This document shows, in pieces, positions 19,042-27,421 of a DNA stretch of 64,000 nt. The DNA comes from Nitrobacter sp. Nb-311A (GTDB taxonomy: Bacteria; Pseudomonadota; Alphaproteobacteria; Rhizobiales; Xanthobacteraceae). The stretch's first letter is position 1. The number at the start of each line of letters is the position of its first letter. The DNA lies in assembly GCF_000152905.1 (NCBI RefSeq), contig NZ_CH672418.1, positions 1-64,000 on the forward strand. The letters are read 5' to 3'. A program made the translations under genes and the position numbers. The notes beneath the pieces were generated by a model. The model did not search any database and was not told the DNA's origin. It saw only the letters and a program-made list of their open reading frames with translations.

Positions 19042-19953
19042 ATGTCTGGTAGAGGTAGAGACGATCGCGACCACGACCGCGACCACGATAACAACGACCC
19101 GACGCAGAGCCAGGGTCAGGGCCAGGCGCAGGGCAATCTGCAAGCCAATCTGCAGGGTCAGTTGCAGGGTCAGGCCAATCTGCAGGGTCAAGGACAGGGC
19201 CAGGGTCAAGGCCAGGATCAGGGTCAGTCCCAGTATGCCAATCAGACCGCTGTTCAGGGCCTTTATGCTGAGAGCGGCAATCTCAATCTGAACGGCAACG
19301 GCAACGCGAACGGCAACTGGAACGGCAACGAGAACGAGAACGACAACAAGGTCGACAACGATCTCGACAACAAGATCGATAACGGTCTCGACAACAAGGT
19401 CGATAACGATCTCGACAACAAGATCGACAACAGCCTCGACAACAAGATCGAAAACACCGTCGAGAATAACGTCGAGACCAAGGTGGACGTCGACGTCAAG
19501 GTCGACCTGGATCTGGATGCCAGCAGCTTCGCCAATCCGGTGATCGACCTCAGCGGGATCCACGGCATCGAAGATTCGCTGATCATGCCTGATGTTGTGA
19601 ATCAGGCGATGAACAACGGAAACATGTTCAACATCGACCAAGTCAACAACCTGGTGGATAACGATCACCTCAGCAACCCGAACGTGACCTTCAACGGTGG
19701 TGAAGGTGGGTATGACTGCCACGATCCGCTCAGCGGCGGCGGGTTCGAGATGGATGCGCATGTTCATGGCGCCACGGCTACGATCAATGGCGCGATGGGC
19801 GCCCTCGATCACGGCAGCGTTGGTGTCAGCGCCGACACCGTGGTGGATCAGTCGGCCTTCAACCAGACCATCACAATGGGTGCAAACATCCAGTTCAACA
19901 GCCAGGAGATCACTGCTGGCCATGACTTCACGGACAGCCATGACCTCGGCTAA
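19042..19953 (+). CDS. Q/N-rich low-complexity protein, probable type I secretion substrate
   Basis: 303 aa, start supported by AGGAGT eight bases upstream. Residues 1-20 are rich in Asp, Arg and His; 20-75 are Gln-Gly repeats (QGQGQ, NLQANLQGQ); 76-110 are Asn-Gly/Glu repeats; 101-150 are tandem DNK(I/V)DNxL octads; the rest is a more normal domain with MFNIDQVNNLVDNDHL, a single Cys, and Asp/His-rich end. There is no Sec signal peptide and no GGxGxDxUx RTX repeat. It sits upstream of a repeat protein, a type I ABC ATPase and a HlyD adaptor, hence the substrate call. Composition is prion-like. A strong terminator follows, so it may be expressed separately from the exporter genes. Function unknown. 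Confidence 0.8.
   Translation: MSGRGRDDRDHDRDHDNNDPTQSQGQGQAQGNLQANLQGQLQGQANLQGQGQGQGQGQDQGQSQYANQTAVQGLYAESGNLNLNGNGNANGNWNGNENENDNKVDNDLDNKIDNGLDNKVDNDLDNKIDNSLDNKIENTVENNVETKVDVDVKVDLDLDASSFANPVIDLSGIHGIEDSLIMPDVVNQAMNNGNMFNIDQVNNLVDNDHLSNPNVTFNGGEGGYDCHDPLSGGGFEMDAHVHGATATINGAMGALDHGSVGVSADTVVDQSAFNQTITMGANIQFNSQEITAGHDFTDSHDLG
19102..19232 (+). repeat. Gln-Gly coding repeats (CAGGGT/CAGGGC units)
   Basis: Imperfect 6-, 12- and 15-base units coding for QG, and for NLQ-type blocks, within the 5' part of the Q/N-rich gene. Unit number could vary by slippage or recombination without changing frame. Confidence 0.85.
19342..19485 (+). repeat. Six tandem 24-bp units coding for DNK(I/V)DNxL octads
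   Basis: Units begin at 19342, 19366, 19390, 19414, 19438 and 19462. The first four are nearly identical; the fifth and sixth are diverged (KIENTV, NNVETKV). Each adds eight residues, so loss or gain of a unit keeps frame. The alternating charged and asparagine pattern suggests a regular beta or coiled repeat, which I cannot resolve by eye. Confidence 0.92.
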
Positions 19954-19965
19954 TTAGCCTTTCGG

Positions 19966-19996
19966 CCTGCGCGGCAATCGCCGCGCAGGTTTTTTT
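19966..19996 (+). terminator. Rho-independent terminator after the Q/N-rich gene
   Basis: Perfect 10-bp stem (19966-19975 with 19980-19989), four-base AATC loop, then seven T residues. It lies 13 bases after the stop codon at 19953 and separates that gene from the next, which starts at 20088 after its own AGGAGG. Confidence 0.93.
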
Positions 19997-20087
19997 ACCG
20001 GCTAATCAATACTGCTCCGATTTCTGAGACTGCAATGGGCGCTCGCGGAATGGGGATGTTTTGCGTGCCTGAAGGCAGGAGGCTCCC

Positions 20088-22001
20088 ATGGTGCCCGGCG
20101 GTATAACCGAGATCATCTGGCATTTCGCAGGCTACCTTAAGATTTTCGACGACATTGCCCGCTTCCGCGAACCGCCTGACGAGGGTGCGTATCGGTCCCA
20201 TACCGAGGATTATACGACTCATCGGCCTCATTTTGAGTTCACGCCGACCGACGAGGAGATGTATACCCGGCCTACTCCCATCCAGAATCCTCCGGCAATG
20301 GGGGGGGGAGGGGGCTACGCGCCGCGTTCGCATTCTCATCCTGCGCCGGACGACGGTCCCGACAGATTCGGTCCACCGCACTCGGCCGGCTTTCTGCCGC
20401 CAGTCAATGCGGGCGGCGCCGCCGCCGCCGGCGGCGGCGGAGTTGAGGTCATCAAGGTTGTCTATCAAGAGAACGGTGCGCAGAGCGAAATCCAGACGCA
20501 CCAGTTCAACTTGATGCATGACAACGATTCGTTGGTCGGAACGCAGGATGCGAACCTTTTGGTCGCGTTGAGCGTGGAAGCCGGCCATGCACTTTCCCAG
20601 ATGATCGCCGGAGCAGATGCGGCTGTTCCGGCCGATTGGCATGCTCCACAAAATACGGCTGCGCTTCCGGCTTTCGTCGCAGCGCACGATCAGGCCTGGG
20701 CGGATGGCGGCGGCGCGGCCGACGCTCACTCGGTCCAGTCCGGCTATTATGTGAACGGCGTACTCCAGGACAGGCCGCCCGATCTTCCCGCTGCCGATCC
20801 TGCTCCGGAGCCAGACCTCGGCAAAGGTCCGGGGCAGTGGGCGCTCGACGGCGGAAATACGGCTAGCAACGGCGCCTATATCATCGATCTGACCAACTCG
20901 GCGCGAACGATGGTCGTGGCGGGCGACTATTATAAGACCAATGCGATCGTTCAGACCAATTCGTACATGGACAACGACCATGTGACGGTCGGGGGCTCCG
21001 GAGCCAATGTCACGACCGGTGGCAACCAGGCCACCAACATCGCCGACTTTATCGAGCATCCTGGCGTGTACGAATCCTTGCCGAGCTACACCAGTTCGAA
21101 CTGGTCCGTCGATGTTGTGAAGGGCGATTACTTTAACATTCGAGCATTGGTCCAGACCAATTATTTATCCGACAACGACGTCACGATGCAGAATAGCTCG
21201 AGCACGCATTTTGAGGTTCATGCGGGCCAGAATGAGCTCGGAAACTTTGTGCTGATCAACGATGGGGATTTCAATTACGACCTGATCGTTGTCGGCGGTA
21301 GCTATCACGGCATGAACGTGATTTACCAGAACAACATTCTCTACAATAACGATACGGTCAAAATCACCGGTGACGGAGTCGACCCGAACCAGACGGTGTC
21401 CACGGGAGATAATCAGCTCACCAACACGGCCACGATCGAAAGCTACGGCGGCAGCAAGGCTCTGGCGTGGAATTCAGGCCTGGATGATCTCATCCACAAT
21501 ATCTCGGGTGGCGTAACGGAACTGGACCCTTCGTTCGGAGAATTGATCGCGGGCAACGGCGGGACGCTCAATATCCTTTATATCACGGGCGACTACTACG
21601 ACGTGAATGCGATCTGGCAGACAAACATCGTCTCGGACGCGAACCTGGCGATTCAACTCCAGGGGTCGCCATCGCCAGTCACGGCCGGCTACTACGGCGA
21701 CAGCATGATCACCCAGAATGTCGCGACAGGCGGCAACGTCCTTAGCAACGATGCCGCTATCGTCGACGTGGGAAGCACAAATCTCCATGTAGGCGGACAG
21801 ATCTACGGCGATTCCATTCTGATCCAGGCTAATCTCGTGGAGGAGAATTCGGATCACGTGACTCAAACGGATCCCCAAGCTCTCGTCCCCGAGGTAATCG
21901 CCTTCGTCGGGTCGGACGACACGACAATTAACCCAGATCAGCAACAACACGCGCCTGCACCGATTCCGCACGACGACCCTATGGCTAACGTTCTCCACTA
22001 G
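20088..22001 (+). CDS. Large repeat protein, probable second type I secretion substrate
   Basis: 637 aa, start supported by GGAGG upstream. Residues 1-130 are rich in Pro, Gly and His, including a Gly run encoded by a nine-G tract. From about 135 a degenerate unit recurs: AGDYYKTNAIVQTN..DNDHV, KGDYFNIRALVQTN..DNDV, GGSYHGMNVIYQNN..NNDTV, TGDYYDVNAIWQTN..DAN and GQIYGDSILIQAN, with G(G/D)NxxxN segments between. No RTX motif, Sec signal or membrane helix is visible. The unit resembles the DQVNNLVDNDHL segment of the upstream Q/N-rich protein. The next gene, the secretion ATPase, begins 43 bases on, so this is the likely operon-encoded cargo. A beta-solenoid or amyloid-like fold is my guess. 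Confidence 0.82.
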   Translation: MVPGGITEIIWHFAGYLKIFDDIARFREPPDEGAYRSHTEDYTTHRPHFEFTPTDEEMYTRPTPIQNPPAMGGGGGYAPRSHSHPAPDDGPDRFGPPHSAGFLPPVNAGGAAAAGGGGVEVIKVVYQENGAQSEIQTHQFNLMHDNDSLVGTQDANLLVALSVEAGHALSQMIAGADAAVPADWHAPQNTAALPAFVAAHDQAWADGGGAADAHSVQSGYYVNGVLQDRPPDLPAADPAPEPDLGKGPGQWALDGGNTASNGAYIIDLTNSARTMVVAGDYYKTNAIVQTNSYMDNDHVTVGGSGANVTTGGNQATNIADFIEHPGVYESLPSYTSSNWSVDVVKGDYFNIRALVQTNYLSDNDVTMQNSSSTHFEVHAGQNELGNFVLINDGDFNYDLIVVGGSYHGMNVIYQNNILYNNDTVKITGDGVDPNQTVSTGDNQLTNTATIESYGGSKALAWNSGLDDLIHNISGGVTELDPSFGELIAGNGGTLNILYITGDYYDVNAIWQTNIVSDANLAIQLQGSPSPVTAGYYGDSMITQNVATGGNVLSNDAAIVDVGSTNLHVGGQIYGDSILIQANLVEENSDHVTQTDPQALVPEVIAFVGSDDTTINPDQQQHAPAPIPHDDPMANVLH

Positions 22002-22043
22002 TCGTAGATCAAGCATCGTAATTGTCGGTTGAGGAGAGCGGCA

Positions 22044-24050
22044 ATGAGTCTGAGCGACAACCAAGCCACGTCCAATCCGCCCGCGACCGTAGACGAACGA
22101 ACTGAATTCGAGCTGTCGCAAACGTCGCAAGCCCCAGACAGCCAGTCGAACCTCGTATCGCCCGCCAAGTCTCCGGAAGCGCTTGACGCAAGAGCGGAGC
22201 CAGCGCCTGTCGTGGAGGATCGTAAGGGAGCGGAACTCCCTTTGGCGCCGGCGAGCGGGGGTAAGAATGATAACAACAAGGGAAATCTCACCGGTGGCGG
22301 CGGTGGCGGCAATCCCCAACTGCAAAAGCGCTCAGGCAACAATGAATTCCGCGATGTTCTCGGTAAGGGGTTGGCCTCCGCACGACGCAATCTTATCACC
22401 GTCGGAATCTTCTCACTTGTCGTGAACCTTCTTGTTCTTTCGATTCCTATTTATCTTTTCAATATGTCGGACCGCGTGCTGACCAGCCGAAGTGTCGACA
22501 CGTTGATCATGCTGTCATCGATTGTTGTTCTGGCCATCGGGGCTCATGTCGTGATGGACATGTTGCGCCGTTTCATCCTGATGAGGATTGCCGTTGAAAC
22601 CGAGGCGCGGTTGGGCGGCCCCGTCCTGAGCGCCGCGGCTAAGGCCGCACAAAGCGGATCAAGCCGGGAATTTCAAACCCTGGCGGACCTCCAGCATTTG
22701 CGCCATTTTATCACGGGCTCCGTTCTGCTGACGATCTTCGATGCGCCGGTGACGCCCGCTTATCTCGCCGTTGTCTTTCTGATTAACCCGCAACTCGGGT
22801 TGATCGTGCTCGCCTCGAGCATTTCGCTGATCGGGGTCGCGCTCATCAACCAGCGCGTTACGGCAGTGCCTTTTACGCGGGCAAGTGCGTATGGAACTCG
22901 CGCGAATCTGCAAGCCGAAGCGATGGCGCGCAACGCCCAGGTCATCAATGCGATGGGCATGATTCCGGAAGGCGTCCAGGTTTGGGGACAGGAGACCGTG
23001 GAATCGCTCAAGGCTCAGGTTGCCGGTCACGACCTCAACATCATCATGACCGGCATTTCAAAGTTCCTGCGTCTTGGCACTCAAATCACTATACTCGGAT
23101 GGGGCGCCTATCTCGCGCTCGAAAGCGAACTGACTGGAGGTATGATCATCGCTGCATCGATCGTCGCCAGCCGCGCTCTGGCGCCGCTGGAAGGGACGAT
23201 CGAAGGATGGCGTCAATTCGTACAAGCCCGCTCGGCCTACGCTCGCATCAAGAGCCTGCTCCAGAGTTCGCCGCTCAACCTCGATCGTTTGCGGTTGCCG
23301 CGCCCTGAGGGCCGTCTCAGCGTCGAGCGTATCCTGTATGTCCCTCCACCAAACAAGAAGGTTATTCTCAATGGGATCAGCTTCCAGCTCGAACCAGGCG
23401 AGTCCCTGGCGATCGTAGGACCTTCGGGAACCGGAAAGACCATGCTGGCGCGAATGTTGGTCGGGTCAATTATTCCGACCGCCGGAAATGTCCGCCTCGA
23501 TATGATGGACCTGCGCAATTGGGATCCGCGCCAGTTTGGCGAAAGCGTCGGTTATCTGCCGCAGGAGGTTCAACTGTTTCCGGCGTCGATCAAGGCGAAT
23601 ATTGCGCGAATGCGCGCTGACGCGGTCGATGAAGACATCTTCGATGCGGCGGAAACGGCGGACGTTCATGAGATGATCTCGGAGATGGCTCAAGGCTACG
23701 AGACCGTGATCGGCATGGATGGCAGTCCGTTATCGGGCGGGCAGCGGCAGCGGATTGGTCTCGCGCGGGCCTTTTACGGCAATCCTCGGTTGATCGTATT
23801 GGACGAACCGAACGCAAATCTGGATGCGAACGGCGAGCGCGCACTGGCGAAAGCATTGATGCGCGCCAAAGAGAAACGGATGACGGTGGTTACCATCACG
23901 CAGCGGCCGGCGCTGCTACAGAGCGTCGACAAAATCATGATTTTAGCGAACGGCTCCGTGCAGGCATTCGGAGCGCGCGACGAGGTGATTCCGTTGGTGA
24001 GTGGCCGGAAAAAATCAGGCGCTGCTGCCGCACCAATGCTCGACGCGTGA
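22044..24050 (+). CDS. Type I secretion ABC permease/ATPase (PrtD/LapB-like)
   Basis: 668 aa from the ATG at 22044 with GAGGAGAG in front; a TTG at 22029 is an alternative. The first 100 residues are a disordered Pro/Ser/Gly stretch ending in a run of Gly. Transmembrane segments follow (LITVGIFSLVVNLLVL, LSSIVVLAIGAHVVM, and two pairs later), then an ATPase with Walker A GPSGTGKTM, signature LSGGQRQRIGLAR and Walker B LIVLDEPNANLD. No C39 peptidase or C39-like domain is visible at the N-terminus. It should pair with the adaptor gene that follows and an outer-membrane TolC-type channel encoded elsewhere, as none is in the window. Confidence 0.93.
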   Translation: MSLSDNQATSNPPATVDERTEFELSQTSQAPDSQSNLVSPAKSPEALDARAEPAPVVEDRKGAELPLAPASGGKNDNNKGNLTGGGGGGNPQLQKRSGNNEFRDVLGKGLASARRNLITVGIFSLVVNLLVLSIPIYLFNMSDRVLTSRSVDTLIMLSSIVVLAIGAHVVMDMLRRFILMRIAVETEARLGGPVLSAAAKAAQSGSSREFQTLADLQHLRHFITGSVLLTIFDAPVTPAYLAVVFLINPQLGLIVLASSISLIGVALINQRVTAVPFTRASAYGTRANLQAEAMARNAQVINAMGMIPEGVQVWGQETVESLKAQVAGHDLNIIMTGISKFLRLGTQITILGWGAYLALESELTGGMIIAASIVASRALAPLEGTIEGWRQFVQARSAYARIKSLLQSSPLNLDRLRLPRPEGRLSVERILYVPPPNKKVILNGISFQLEPGESLAIVGPSGTGKTMLARMLVGSIIPTAGNVRLDMMDLRNWDPRQFGESVGYLPQEVQLFPASIKANIARMRADAVDEDIFDAAETADVHEMISEMAQGYETVIGMDGSPLSGGQRQRIGLARAFYGNPRLIVLDEPNANLDANGERALAKALMRAKEKRMTVVTITQRPALLQSVDKIMILANGSVQAFGARDEVIPLVSGRKKSGAAAAPMLDA

Positions 24051-24087
24051 TCGTCGGTCGCACAGACATGAGCCCGGAGAAGCGATC

Positions 24088-25434
24088 ATGAGCATGACAA
24101 CGGTAGGCGAACAGCCTTCTTGGCACGTCGATCTGCCGCGTTCGACACGTGGTCTCACCATAGCAGGAATGGTGGTTATTGCAGCGACGGTCTTGGGATT
24201 TGGTGTCTGGGGCAATACGGCGCCGATCGCGGGTGCGGTCGTTGCGTCTGGCGTATTCGTGGCGACTGGCCAGAACAAGATCATCCAGCACCTGGAAGGC
24301 GGCATGATCGATGAGATCAAGGTTCACGAAGGTGATACCGTTGAGCCCGGCCAGATCCTTGTTAAACTGGACCGGACCACGGCAAAAGCCGAGATGCAGC
24401 GGCTTTTCCTTCGCAACGCGCGGCTCACGGCCGTCGATGCACGCCTGCAGGCGCAGGTCCGCGAGGAATCGGAAGTTCGCTTTCCGCCTGAGTTGGCGGC
24501 CGATTCAAAGGATCCGCAAATACGCAGCATCGTCAGCGCTCAGCTTCTCGCCTTCACTGCTCAGCGTAACAATACGAACAGCGAGATTGCCGGAATTGAG
24601 GACAGCATCAAAGCTCTGAACGAGCGTATTGCGGGATCCAAGGTTCAACTCAGTGGCGTGCGGCGGCAGATCGCGCTCGTCGAGGAGGACATCAAGACCA
24701 AGGAACATCTTCTGGCGGCTGGGCTCGTGCGCAAGCCTGATGTTCTTCTTCTGCAACGCAATCAGGCCAATCTCGAAGGCGAGGTAGGCCGCATTATGGG
24801 CGAGATCGGAGACGCTAAAGAACGAATATCCCGCGCGATGGAGCAAATCAACGGTGTGCGAAAGACCGCCATTAAAACGGCAGTCGAGCAAATGCACGAA
24901 GTGCGTGGTGAATTGGTCGATGTCCGCGAACGGATGCAGAGCGCAAAGGGTGTTTTAGACCGGACCACGATCCGCGCGCCGGTCAAGGGTGTCGTCGTCA
25001 AGTTGCGCTTTCATACGCGCGGCGGTGTGGTAGAGCCCGGCAAGCCCATCATGGAGCTATTGCCGCTCAACGAGCCGTTGATTATCGAGGCCCGAGTGAG
25101 ACCGCAGGATATCGACTCGGTCAAGCACGGTCAGGAAGCGATGGTTCGGCTGACAGCGCTCAGCCAGCGTGTCACGCCGATGGTATCGGGAGATGTTATC
25201 TATCTTTCCGCCGATACCGTCGCCGACGAGAAAAAATCACAACAGACCGGGCCGAGCGATATCTATGTGGTTCGCGTGCGGCTTCATAACGCTGAAGTCG
25301 CTAGGATTCCTGGTTTCCATCCGACGCCAGGCATGCCCGCTGAAGTTTTCGTCAAGACTACTGAACGAACGTTCTTCCAGTACATCATGAAACCGATCGA
25401 GGACAGCATGTCCCGGGCATTCCGCGAGCGATAG
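24088..25434 (+). CDS. HlyD-family type I secretion adaptor
   Basis: 448 aa. One membrane anchor near residues 22-42 (LTIAGMVVIAATVLGFGVW), then the biotinyl-lipoyl half-motif IIQHLEGGMIDEIKVHEGDTV, a long coiled-coil hairpin (about 105-285) and the second half IRAPVKGVVVKL. Such proteins bridge the inner-membrane ABC exporter and TolC. It starts 37 bases after the ATPase stop with GGAGA upstream of the ATG at 24088, consistent with one operon. Length and layout match PrtE/HlyD-type adaptors. Confidence 0.93.
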   Translation: MSMTTVGEQPSWHVDLPRSTRGLTIAGMVVIAATVLGFGVWGNTAPIAGAVVASGVFVATGQNKIIQHLEGGMIDEIKVHEGDTVEPGQILVKLDRTTAKAEMQRLFLRNARLTAVDARLQAQVREESEVRFPPELAADSKDPQIRSIVSAQLLAFTAQRNNTNSEIAGIEDSIKALNERIAGSKVQLSGVRRQIALVEEDIKTKEHLLAAGLVRKPDVLLLQRNQANLEGEVGRIMGEIGDAKERISRAMEQINGVRKTAIKTAVEQMHEVRGELVDVRERMQSAKGVLDRTTIRAPVKGVVVKLRFHTRGGVVEPGKPIMELLPLNEPLIIEARVRPQDIDSVKHGQEAMVRLTALSQRVTPMVSGDVIYLSADTVADEKKSQQTGPSDIYVVRVRLHNAEVARIPGFHPTPGMPAEVFVKTTERTFFQYIMKPIEDSMSRAFRER

Positions 25435-25498
25435 AGGAGCATAGAAGGGGCGCAGAAGCGCGGAAGCCGGCGACACAAAAGACGCGAAGAGGGTTCAC

Positions 25499-27019
25499 AT
25501 GCATATCGACGTCATTGAGGACATGGAGACTTTCAACCGGTTGAGAGAAAACTGGGATGAAGTCTATGATGCCGATCCGCATGCAACCCTGTTCCTGTCC
25601 TGGAACTGGCTTTCTTCCTGGTTGGAGGATCTTTCAACGCCGTGGATCGTTCTCGCGGCCAAGGAATACGGATCAGCTGCTCGCTACGTAGCTTTTTTCC
25701 CGTTGCGGTTCGACACCCGAGTGGACGGAGCAGGGTGTTTTTCCAACGATCTTAAAATGGCCGGCAGCAACGCCGCTGACTACACTGGGCTGATTTCCAT
25801 TCCTGAGTCGGAGACCGATGCGATTACTGCCTTTGCGCAGAAAATCAAGCGTATGAACTGGGCCGACTTTGTTCTCAGCAACTTCAGCGGTCCCGATGTT
25901 CGGTACAGCAAACTGGTATCCTGCTTCTCTCAATCAAAGTTCGCGATCAACCAAATGGATCGTGTCAACAAGGCCGATCAGATTGACAACGCTGTTTGTC
26001 ACTATGTGGATTTACCGGAACATTGGGACACGTATCTGGAAACCATCAGTGCTAATACGCGGCAGAAGTTGCGCCGTCTGTTGCGTATGGTCGATGCCAA
26101 CAGCGAATATCGCATTACTCACGCGACCAAGGAAACGGTGGCGGCCGATCTGAATACGCTTCTCCGCTTTTGGGAAATCAAATGGCGATCCAGGAAAGGA
26201 AAGTCTACAGATAGGATTGTCCATTCGCTACATACCATGCTTTCGCGCAGCTTCGAACGCGGACTGCTCTTCTTGCCTACGCTGTGGATCGGCGATCGTC
26301 CTCTTGCTGCACTTGCGATCCTGTTGGATGAGCGGAAAAAATCATTCCTATTTTACATAGCGGGACGAGACGAGAGCTTTGAGGGCCCGCAGCCTGGGCT
26401 TATTCTGCACAGCCACAGCATTCGCTACGCCATTTCCCGTGGAATGAAGCGTTATGATTTTCTGCGTGGAAACGAGCGTTACAAATACTCGTTCGGCGTC
26501 AAGGAACAGCGGCTTCATTGCTACGTTATCGCGACGCGAAGCGGTCGAAATCTGGGAGGAAGACTTGACGTGCGGACCGTCGCAGCCGCATTGAGGGAAG
26601 CGACGAATCTGCATCAAGCAGGCAAAATCGATCAAGCAGAGCGGGCATATCGTCAGATTCTTGAGATCGATCCGCGGAATGAAAACACGCTTCATCGTTA
26701 CGGTCAGCTTCTTGCCAAGAAGAATGATCACGCAGCGGCAAAACGCGTGTTCAAGCTGCTCACCAGGATGAGAACTGATACTTACAAGCCGTGGCTTTTG
26801 CTCGGGCAATCCTGCGAGGCCATGGGTCAGTACGTCGATGCCGCTAAAGCGTATCGCCAGGTGATTCAACTGCAACCGGCCGTTCCGAATATTTTCAGCA
26901 AACTCGCAAACGTTTTGTTTAAGGCCGGACGGATTGAAGACGCACGCAAGGCGCTCACGGCTAGCTACGGAGTCGCGGTTACAGGCGATGAGGGCGGTGC
27001 ATCGTTCAGCATTCACTGA
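25499..27019 (+). CDS. FemAB/CelD-like acyltransferase fused to TPR repeats
   Basis: 506 aa. Residues 1-345 have the layout of the Acetyltransf_6 group (GNAT-like, FemAB-related): LFLSWNWLSSWLE near 31, a variable central part, and the typical end GLILHSHSIRYAISRGMKRYDFLRGNERYKYSFG near 300-335. From about 360, three or four TPR units follow (AGKIDQAERAYRQILEIDPRN, MGQYVDAAKAYRQVIQLQP). The start ATG is 64 bases after the adaptor stop with only a weak ribosome site. In this setting it may modify the exported proteins or a surface glycan; the substrate is not known. No membrane segment is visible. Confidence 0.85.
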   Translation: MHIDVIEDMETFNRLRENWDEVYDADPHATLFLSWNWLSSWLEDLSTPWIVLAAKEYGSAARYVAFFPLRFDTRVDGAGCFSNDLKMAGSNAADYTGLISIPESETDAITAFAQKIKRMNWADFVLSNFSGPDVRYSKLVSCFSQSKFAINQMDRVNKADQIDNAVCHYVDLPEHWDTYLETISANTRQKLRRLLRMVDANSEYRITHATKETVAADLNTLLRFWEIKWRSRKGKSTDRIVHSLHTMLSRSFERGLLFLPTLWIGDRPLAALAILLDERKKSFLFYIAGRDESFEGPQPGLILHSHSIRYAISRGMKRYDFLRGNERYKYSFGVKEQRLHCYVIATRSGRNLGGRLDVRTVAAALREATNLHQAGKIDQAERAYRQILEIDPRNENTLHRYGQLLAKKNDHAAAKRVFKLLTRMRTDTYKPWLLLGQSCEAMGQYVDAAKAYRQVIQLQPAVPNIFSKLANVLFKAGRIEDARKALTASYGVAVTGDEGGASFSIH

Positions 27020-27043
27020 ACCACCAGGACCGAGGCTTTATCT

Positions 27044-27305
27044 CCGTTGCGGTTTGACACCAGGGTCGACGGAGCAGGGCGCTTGCCAATGACTTTAGAA
27101 TGGCTGATCGCTTCACCGCCGACGACATCGGACTGATTTCGATTTTCTAAGGCGAATGCGATGCCAACAGGCCTCAGACGTTGTGTCGCCTGTTGCGCGC
27201 GCGGTCGATGCCTGTTGGACGGTCGATATAAACAGCGAATATCGTATCACTCACGCGACCAAGGAAACCGCGACCAAGGAAACGCTGGCCGCCGACCTGC
27301 ATTCC
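27044..27305 (+). pseudogene. Decayed partial duplicate of the FemAB-like gene
   Basis: Two blocks of this stretch match the intact gene just upstream: 27044-27160 aligns to about 25701-25825 (the part coding for PLRFDTRVDGAG) and 27170-27305 aligns to about 26073-26150 (coding for SEYRITHATKET). The part between is missing, frames are broken, and a 12-base segment coding for ATKE is doubled. It is a tandem remnant and cannot code for a functional enzyme. Confidence 0.88.
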
Positions 27306-27421
27306 TCGAACCGCCTCGTTCAAAAACGCTATCGCATTCGTGAACGAACCAAGCGCGAGACGGATCCGAATACATAACATCGAAACCGTCTCGCGCCTTT
27401 TGCCATACGGTAAAGAGAAGC

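Noticed and set aside
18364-19941. Long minus-strand frame opposite the Q/N-rich gene, rich in Val/Leu/Asp
   Set aside because: It is the complement of the tandem repeats and has no domain; the plus-strand gene has the ribosome site and terminator.
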